From: Echinometra lucunter
Lineage: Eukaryota; Echinodermata; Echinoidea; Camarodonta; Echinometridae
Length of the DNA stretch: 64,000 bases
NCBI GenBank assembly: GCA_029962745.1
Contig: CM057156.1
Location: forward strand, 4,168,842-4,232,841
Reading direction: 5' to 3'
The position numbers and the translations under genes were made by a program. The notes under the pieces were generated by a model. That model saw only the letters and a list, made by a program, of their open reading frames with translations. It was not told where the DNA came from and searched no databases. The stretch's first letter is position 1; every line of letters starts with the position of its first letter. Of the stretch, positions 57,541 to 64,000 are shown in pieces.

Positions 57541-58145
57541 TCATTATAATCACAATCATAATCATTACTTTCACCATCTTGATCACCACCATCATCTTGA
57601 TCATAACCATCAACATCATCATCATCATCATTACCATGACCATAATCATTACCATTAGCATCATCATCATCACCATCACCATCATCATCATCACCATCAC
57701 CATCATCATCATCATCACCACCATCACCATCATCATCATCATCACCATCACCATCATCATCATCACCATCACCATCATCATCATCACCATCATCACCATC
57801 ATCATCATCACCATCATCATCACCATCATCATCACCATCATCATCACTACCATCATCATCATCACCATCATCATCACCATCATCATCACCATCATCATCA
57901 TTACCATCACCATCATCATCATCACCATCACCATCATCATCATCACCATCACCATCACCATCATTACCATCACCATCATCATCATTATTATCATCACTAC
58001 CATCACCATCACCATCACCATCACCATTATCATCACCATCATCATCACTACCATCATCATCACCATCATCACTACCATCATCATCACCATCACCATCATC
58101 ATCATCATTATTATCATCACTACCATCACCATCATATCATCATCA
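57541..58145. repeat. ATC/ACC array (copy C, right)
   Basis: Higher-order repetition is visible, with ATCACCATCACCATCATC units of 15-18 bp. At about 600 bp it is far longer than the 360-bp counterpart at 8036-8395. A 330-codon Met/Val frame on the minus strand is an artefact of the repeat. Confidence 0.95.
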
Positions 58146-58225
58146 TTGTTATGAATATAGATGTGGAACACAATAGACATGCCAGCTAGCAGAGAACAAC
58201 TCAGAGCATAACTGTTATGCAAATA

Positions 58226-58716
58226 CCCCCGGGGGGAGTACTCGACCCCATAAGTGGTAGGTATGTGCCGAGGGCGAGACAAAAAGCGGGGGCTTTGGAA
58301 CGGGCTTATTGTGAAAAGGAGGGTCTTCGGAACGGGCTTCGGAACTACAAATGTTTGTGAAAACGGGGGTCTTTGGAACGGTTCGCTTGCGTGTGAGTGC
58401 CTATGTATCCCTATGGAACGGGCATACGTGCATGCAGCACTCGCGCTCGCGCAGAGGCGATGGTCGGACAGTACAGCGCTAGCGCTCTGAGGGCCGATTT
58501 TCACCAAAAATGCAGCTCATTGCAGCGAATCAATTTGGCCGGAACGGTGTAACGAAAATTATGCGAAGCTTTTTAACGGATTTCTTTGTTCTTTTTCTCA
58601 ATAAGATGAAAATGCTTTGCTTTGGAACGGAAATTTGAGTGTAAAAATGGGGGTCTTCTCCAGGGCACATACCCACCACGCATCATAGAGTGAGTGCCCC
58701 CCCCCCCCCCCCGGGA
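58226..58716. mobile_element. 491-bp G/C-run element with 6-bp target duplication
   Basis: The ends are CCCCCGGGGGGAGTACTCGA on the left and a C run plus GGGA on the right. CAAATA is duplicated at 58220-58225 and 58717-58722. Copy A of the duplication has a single CAAATA at 8458-8463, i.e. the empty site. The interior has repeated GGAACGGGCTT/GGTCTTTGGAACGG phrases and no coding frame. The insertion is younger than the A/C duplication. Confidence 0.8.
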
Positions 58717-58930
58717 CAAATACATGTACCAATGGATGATAGCAGAACTAGCCAGTGGCAATGGAACAATATATATATGCACCTGCATTACAACACTACT
58801 ATAGGATGAATGCCACTGCTTTACCAGTACGCTGCACTTCACTTCCAGCAGCCAAGCAGCTAGCAAGGACACACCCTTCCAACCAAGGTAATACACACGC
58901 CCCTACATACTAGTGTATCAGAGATATAAC

Positions 58931-58931
<1 letters not shown>

Positions 58932-58968
<37 letters not shown>

Positions 58969-58996
58969 CAATCATCACCATCACCATCATCATTGT
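58932..58996. repeat. ATC microsatellite
   Basis: About 15 ATC triplets, longer than the counterpart at 8683-8722. Confidence 0.9.
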
Positions 58997-59136
58997 AATA
59001 ATAATTACTATATTTTGGCCCAAAAAAAATCAATCCTCCAGTGATTAACTAAAGGAGCTTCACTGGATCATTTGCATTATCAACTATTTTCACAATATTG
59101 GCATCTATGGCACTTTTCATGACTACACGGTGGAAT

Positions 59137-60108
59137 TCGTAGAAAGGGTTTACGGTTCACCATGTGGTAAGTCCTAAGGGACTATAGATTAAGTGGATAG
59201 AGATGGAGGTGAAAATAGAGAGGCGAGAAAGTAGGAAAATTGGAGGGTAGAGTATCTTTCGAGAAACTGGGTGAAGTCCTAAAAAGGACTGTAAACCAGA
59301 AGAGGTGAGATGATCGAGTTGTTGAAGAGAAGAGGAGGCTTGAGTCGGCGAGAAGTGAAGACTTGAAGAGAAGACTCGACGTTTCGGGCAGCTTGACTGT
59401 CCGTCTGTCCACTCCTGAAGACGTACATCAAGTCGTGTGGACGCCGTCCTCCCTGAGGATGGCAGCCTCTAGCACTGCGGACGACATCCGAGGCAAACTA
59501 TAATATCCCTTCCATTTTCGTAATATTTTTCTCTATTCGCTCATTATAAGACCTCTAAAATGCCTGTTATAGCATGCAGTATGTAAACAAACTTCAAGTT
59601 CATGAAGCAAATGATTTATTTAGGGGTTAATAATTTTTCCAGGTTGACTGATTTAAGAATAAAGTTGCCTACTTACCAGTTTGATCAAGCTTCTGAATCT
59701 TATGCTGCACCCTCTTTTCTGGGTATCACATTAAAATTTATTTTCACCGGAGTTGTGTTGACAAAAAACAAACAAACAAACAATAATGCTAATCTGCACG
59801 AAGAGTAGAGCGAAATCATCACGAGGACAATGTCTTCTTTTTCAATTTCTGAACTCACTGTAGGCCTACATCGATGTCCAACAGTTGTAATCTATTCAAT
59901 CATGGTCAATCGAATCGAACAATTGAATGAAGACTTTGACTTTTCATCACGGAGACCTCACTAAACGAATTGCTTCAATGAGAGCCGGAAGAAATTAACC
60001 AGTCATTTTACAGCGCGTACTAATGAAAATTTGCGAGGTGTCAATATGAAACAGTTGCAGTTCCCAAGCTACATCATGTAACACGCTGGGGTAAAGAGAA
60101 CAGGATGT
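59137..60108. other. Non-coding, possible retroelement tail near 59330-59420
   Basis: The purine-rich segment 59180-59410 ends GACTCGACGTTTCGGGCAGC, a phrase found at the ends of some retroelements, but no coding match supports that. The remainder has no recognisable gene. Confidence 0.3.
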
Positions 60109-60115
60109 ACTAGCA

Positions 60116-60390
60116 GTGACGTAGCTAGCATTTCATTTTAGGGGGCGGTAATGAGCACGCGAAGCGTGCGAATCACTTACTGAGCGCGGCGAAGCGCGGA
60201 AGCCCCGACGTTTCTTTGTCATTGTTCCTTGTCTGTTCCCGCTCTTCTTACGTCCTCTTACCTTCTTCTTTTCTCGCTCACGCTTTTTTTTTTCTTCCTT
60301 TTTCTTTCTTTTTTTCGGGGTGGCGTTTTTTTTTTTTTTTTTTTTTTTTTTTTTGGGGGGGGGGTGACCGCCCCCATTGCCCCCCTGGCT
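60116..60390. mobile_element. 275-bp G/C-run element with GCGAAGCG core and 7-bp target duplication
   Basis: The left end GTGACGTAGCTAGC and the right end (inverted AGCCAGGGGGGCAATGGGGG) share GTAGC(T/C)AG and GGGGGCGGT. ACTAGCA is duplicated at 60109-60115 and 60391-60397. The middle has GAGCACGCGAAGCGTGCGAA and GAGCGCGGCGAAGCGCGG. Relatives are at 38636-38878 and 39665-39836. Confidence 0.65.
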
Positions 60391-60706
60391 ACTAGCAAGT
60401 ATTAAGGGCATCAACTTGAAACAGAAGGGGTAACTGCCGTGTGATCGTTTTCATTTTCAAAATTTTTCCTTGCATTCTAATGAAAATGGGGTGGGGTGGG
60501 GTGGAGTGGGGTGGGGACGCACTGCCAAGACAAATTCACAGTAAAGAAAAAAGATGGTTAACCAGTCAGTGAGGAAAGTACTGGAAGTAGTAGAATTTCA
60601 TTAAATTTCATTAAAGGTGCATTTTTAAAAAAAAAAAAAAAAAACTGCAAGAAGTGAGATATCAGTTAGGCTTGTAGATTATTAAGCCAGACTTTAAAGG
60701 GCCCCC

Positions 60707-61005
60707 ACACACTAAGAAAAAAAAAACGTTCTAATTTTCACCCTTCAAATGCAACACTGGGAGCTCCTTTTATATGGGTACAAATTTGCACCCTAAGCAC
60801 TTTAAGGGTGCAGTGAGCTACATTTTGCACCCTTAAGGGTGCAGAGTTGTACCCTTTAGGAAAGGTGCAAATTTGCACCTTTAGAATCTAAAAATATCTG
60901 CGCCCTTAAAGGTGCAAAGTTGCACCTTTAAAGGTGCAGACGGGAATTTTTGGTGCAAATAAGTACAACAGGGTGCATTTCTGCACCTTATTCACGTAGA
61001 GTGCT
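60707..61005. mobile_element. Inverted-repeat element built from AAGGGTGCAAATTTGCACC units
   Basis: The ends are CACACTAAGAAAAAAAAAAC and an inverted ATTCACGTAGAGTG. The interior is a chain of self-complementary units (GGTGCAAATTTGCACC, AAGGGTGCAGAGTTGTACCC and similar). A second piece of the same family is at about 61228-61310. It is non-coding. Confidence 0.6.
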
Positions 61006-61310
61006 AGACCAGCTGCTGGTCGTTTTAAATTGTCACTAATTTCCGAGCATGCGTGCACGCGCGCTGATGCGGTATCCCCATGAATTCACTTTCCCCACGC
61101 ATTCACCTTCCCCGCTTCTCAGGCTGTGTTCCGTACGTGCACTTAATTTGCGTACATACATGTATATTCTGGTCATGGTGTTGCTGATGTGTGAGCTCAC
61201 TAATCATAGAGAACAGTCCAGGCAGTGGACTAGAGTGCAAAATTGCATCCAAAAAGGTGCTGTCAATGTTGCATTCAGGGTGCAAAACTGAACCTTTAAT
61301 TCCAAGTGTG

Positions 61311-62160
61311 CATGACATCTAGGTACAGGTTGATATCTGTTGATTTGTGTTTTTCTGTGCATCATACAATTTACTATTTGATCTTAAGAATTGTCATTTT
61401 GCAATTATTTAATTACGCCTAGTAAGCTCCGCCTCTAAAAGACTCTCTGGAGTCTCATTCTCCCAATGACATCATCAGTTAATCGTCAGTCACCCAGAAT
61501 AACCCAAACAGAACAGAATGGTTTGTACCAATCTCTCATTTGAACACCTACTAATAATATCATCGTTTGTTTTCATGCAACAGAGTGTCACTATCTATAT
61601 TTTCGCTGTGATGCTGGATAATTTCTGACATAGCACCTGTTTTGTGTTTGAGAGGCAATGAGTTGGTATTGTATGAAAACATGCATTGCTATAGTGAAAC
61701 AGGTGATACTATTGTTCTCTCGTGTCATTTCATATCACGTTCTTCTTCATGCTTGGTTTGGTTTGGTTTGATTTTATTTCATTTTTCACATATCGATATA
61801 TAAAACAAACATATAAATTTAAACTAGTCTGTGAAATGTTTAAAGAAAATGAGTCTAGATGTCCTGGTGCTGCTAAGTTAATAAGCGATTACTTTAGCTG
61901 TTGTCACCATGCTCACAGTAATCAACGAATTTTTGTGAAAAATGGCACATATTTGTAATCAAGCAGCATAATGATGTTGTTGTATCAAGTCTTTACTTCG
62001 AATAAAAGAGCTTATTCATATAATACACGGGGGGGGGGGTATTTCACAAAGAGTATATTACGCATCACCGCATTGGTCAGATCATGCTCAGGGGAAGTCA
62101 GGTTGGGAAGTCTATCGATGAGATTACGCGTTACTGGCGCATTGGCGCATTGGCGCTTAA
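61311..62160. other. No gene recognised
   Basis: Contains a GGTTTGGTTTGGTTTG run (61743-61768) like a retroelement tail, and a G run near 62031-62039. Frames are short and without motifs. Confidence 0.4.
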
Positions 62161-62164
62161 GGAC

Positions 62165-63130
62165 GTTCCACAGTTAAAATCAAATCCATGTCATTTTCTC
62201 CAAATTTTGCATAGAGTTACTTTGGTACCTACGTAGGCCAAAAATGCAAAAAATAATATAGGTTCATGTGCTTATTTTTTTTACGGGACTTTGAAGTTGC
62301 CATAATTGGATGGCAGATAAAATGACGCAATCAAGAGATTTAGGCCTCTATTAGACCTCACGATTTCGGCAAACGAGTATAAATCACTTTTACTCTGTCA
62401 AAATCCTATTAAACTTCATCAAATCTTCCAGATTTATAGCGAAATGTATGACAAAGGTGGAAAGACTCCTTAAAGTGGGCCATCTGTACTTCTCATTAAA
62501 CTAGCAGCGCCCTCATGTGGCGCAAATGGTGCCAAAAAGGACAAAAAAGAGGCGTGGAATCTAGACGAAAAATAAAAAGGACAGTTTAAGCTGCACTTTA
62601 TTCAAAATAAATGTCATTTTCATGAAAATTTGCAAAGTTGTAGAGGAATGCCTAGTGAAGAGGTAAACACATTAAAAAGGGGGTTCATGTGCTCGTTTTC
62701 AAGCTGTCGGCGCCCTTATGGCTGCGAATCGGCTTGAAAACCACAAAAACGCGCCAAAAATACTGAGAATCTAATCCAAAATACGACCGATTCAATTTTA
62801 GGGTCCCAAACTTTCAAAACCCATGTCATATTCGTCTTTCTCTCTAGAATGGTAGAGGAAAGTATACTGAAGAGATTGAAACATTAAAAAAAGTGGGGTC
62901 CATGTGCTTGTTTTTGAAATATCGTCGCCCTAATATTTGCGAATTGGCTTGAAAACCACAAATACGCGCCCAAAACATGCAAAAGGCTGAGAAATCTAAT
63001 CCAAAATACGGCCGATTCAATTTTATGGCCCCAAACATTCAGAACCCATGTCATATTCATCTTTCTCTCTAGTATCGTAGAGGAGAGTATAATGAAGAGA
63101 TTAAAACATTCCATGTGCTTGTTTTTTAAA
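62165..63130. repeat. ~210-bp tandem repeat, four to five units
   Basis: The phrase (G/T)(T/C)CATGTGCT(C/T)(G/A) recurs at about 62262, 62683, 62898 and 63109, with a diverged unit near 62480, giving spacings of about 203-218 bp. Shared features include ACCCATGTCATATTC, CTTTCTCTCTAG, GGCTTGAAAACCACAAA and ATCTAATCCAAAATACG. The later units are most similar to each other. Confidence 0.8.
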
Positions 63131-63148
63131 TAATTATAAAAAAGCAAA

Positions 63149-63388
63149 GAAACGCATAGCATTTGAAGGAATGATAGGCCTACATAACTTGTTTTGGACT
63201 CACGTAAACTCTGTCGTAAGAATTAACTGAAACGCATAGCATTTGAAGGAATGATAAGCCTACATGACTTGTTTTGGACTCACGTAAACTCTGTCGTAAG
63301 AATTAACTGAAACGCATAGCATTTGAAGGAATGATAAGCCTACATGACTTGTTTTGGACTCACGTAAACTCTGTCGTAAGAATTAACT
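63149..63388. repeat. 80-bp tandem repeat, three copies
   Basis: Units at 63149-63228, 63229-63308 and 63309-63388 begin GAAACGCATAGCATTTGAAG and end AAGAATTAACT. Units 2 and 3 are identical; unit 1 differs at two positions. They lie 100 bp downstream of the lectin exon on its own strand. Confidence 0.95.
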
Positions 63389-63486
63389 GAAATTTTAGAA
63401 CACAATCCATAGTACTCTCTGATTTCACGTATAGTTATATATTTTAAGAGGATAAGATATTAAAAGCTTTATAACTGTATACTTAC

Positions 63487-63768
63487 ATGTTGCAGTTTCA
63501 GTAGTTCCTGATCCATCTATGTCACAAACGAAATTCCCTTCGTCTCCTAGGTCACTGCAGTTAATCCAGAACGAGCCAGGAATCTTCAATTTATCCATGA
63601 TGTCTTGGAACTCATCAATGGTATTTACGAACAACAGAGATGGTTTCCTGTCTCCTGCCATCGTGGTGACTGGTGCAAGGTTATCACATAAATCATAAGC
63701 ATCCTGCCAGTTTCGAAGGATGTCATCAAGCTGATAGCACTTCGACGATGAGCACCTCCAGTCTGGTG
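63487..63768 (-). CDS. C-type lectin domain, N-terminal exon (paralogue)
   Basis: A 282-bp exon between AG (63770-63769, GGGATGCAG) and donor GTAAGT (63486). Length, phase (1-1) and borders equal those of 18609-18890. It encodes the first half of a C-type lectin-like domain: PDWRCSSSKCYQLDDILRNW, QDAYDLC, KPSLLFVNTIDEFQDIM and WINCSDLGDEGNFVCDIDGS. The WINC and FVC cysteines are shared with the paralogue. No matching second-half exon with an EPN motif was found between 53.3 and 63.4 kb. The gene may therefore be incomplete, have a long intron leading to an unseen exon, or have lost its end. Upstream exons would lie beyond the window. Confidence 0.75.
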
Positions 63769-63844
63769 CTGCATCCCGTTATGAGAACATAAGACCGGGA
63801 CAGAGTTTCGTTAGTCAAATGCTTTTCTTAATGTGTGCTTGGGT

Positions 63845-63884
63845 GTGTGTGTGTGTGTGTGTGTGTTGTGTGTGTGTGTGTGAG
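63845..63884. repeat. (GT)n microsatellite
   Basis: About 18 GT units with one interruption, upstream of the lectin exon on the minus strand. Confidence 0.95.
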
Positions 63885-64000
63885 GGTGTACTTGTATAGC
63901 TTTGCAAGCGAGGACAGTCACTGAACCAAAAAAATTCCTGAGAATAGTCCTCGGTTGGTAAACAATAGTCCTCGCTTGTCAAACAAAGGATTTGGGTTTA

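Larger units (their letters stand above)
54925..59136. repeat. Segmental duplication block S3, copy C
   Basis: Collinear with 5590-8865. The left edge is a deletion that removed the GT repeat and the 3' part of exon 3. A 491-bp element is inserted at 58226. Identity ends at GACTACACGGTGGA (59123-59136). A short further match to copy A occurs at 59425-59465 (CATCAAGTCGTGTGGACGCC). Confidence 0.85.

Noticed and set aside
57510..58507. A 330-codon frame on the minus strand
   Set aside because: Two thirds is the ATC array and the rest crosses a mobile element inserted only in copy C. There is no conserved domain.
59330..59420. Penelope- or DIRS-type retroelement end
   Set aside because: Only a short phrase (GACGTTTCGGGCAGC) suggests it. 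No coding homology nearby supports a call.
63149..63388. Possible CRISPR-like array
   Set aside because: The three 80-bp units are contiguous with no spacers, and the genome is eukaryotic.
53291..63400. Missing EPN-type second lectin exon for the 63.5-kb gene
   Set aside because: I looked for the inverted codons of WHDGEPN and a following KWxD and found none on the minus strand, so no exon was added.

Overview
This is a gene-poor stretch of an animal genome, AT-rich and full of repeats. It contains spliced exons with GT/AG borders, several families of non-LTR retrotransposon, cut-and-paste elements, many microsatellites and two 500-base assembly gaps (33205-33704 and 52791-53290). The C-type lectin and EGF-like exons, the LINE families and the fold-back elements built from short tandem sub-repeats suggest a marine invertebrate, perhaps an echinoderm. 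The species cannot be fixed from the sequence alone. No tRNA, rRNA, CRISPR array, virus or bacterial operon was recognised.

Host-like coding sequence is sparse. A C-type lectin gene lies on the minus strand: a 17-bp EGF-exon remnant at 20013-20029, the first half of the lectin domain at 18609-18890 and the second half at 13922-14067, all with matching phase-1 junctions. A paralogous first-half exon of identical length (282 bp) is at 63487-63768 (minus). On the plus strand a signal-peptide exon (49433-49487) and an EGF-like exon (52762 into the gap) may belong to a third gene of this type. A second, unrecognised family encodes a small secreted protein in three exons. It is present three times on the minus strand (about 5.5-7.15 kb, 30.8-32.1 kb and 54.9-56.5 kb), and each copy is broken in a different way. 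A more diverged relative of exon 2 is at 47.2-47.4 kb.

The architecture is dominated by duplication. A block of about 4 kb (S3: small-protein gene, ATC microsatellites, LINE tail) occurs at 5435-9700, 30735-33204 and 54925-59136. Two neighbouring blocks, S1 (20013-21851) and S2 (29079-30720), recur inverted at 50140-52790 and directly at 53291-54925, giving an inverted repeat centred on the second gap. Between S1 and S2 the 20-30 kb copy carries a nested insertion. A small TA-flanked element (21852-29078) is itself interrupted by a 6.4-kb hAT-like element (21895-28325) that has no transposase. The other copies preserve the empty sites for both insertions.

From 34.3 to 45.4 kb the window is a graveyard of LINEs. 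One minus-strand LINE (34265-42045) is split by at least four later insertions: another LINE, a 785-bp TA-flanked element, a G/C-run element that itself carries a LINE, and a 481-bp inverted-repeat element. Further LINEs lie at 14466-16733 (inside the lectin intron), 42374-44262 and 44925-45380. A recurring theme is small elements whose interior is made of degenerate 15-30-bp tandem or self-complementary units (2205-2432, 4640-4870, 5225-5378, 11947-12726, 14305-14465, 16735-16925, 16986-17212, 19190-19745, 60707-61005). These resemble the TU fold-back elements known from sea urchins.
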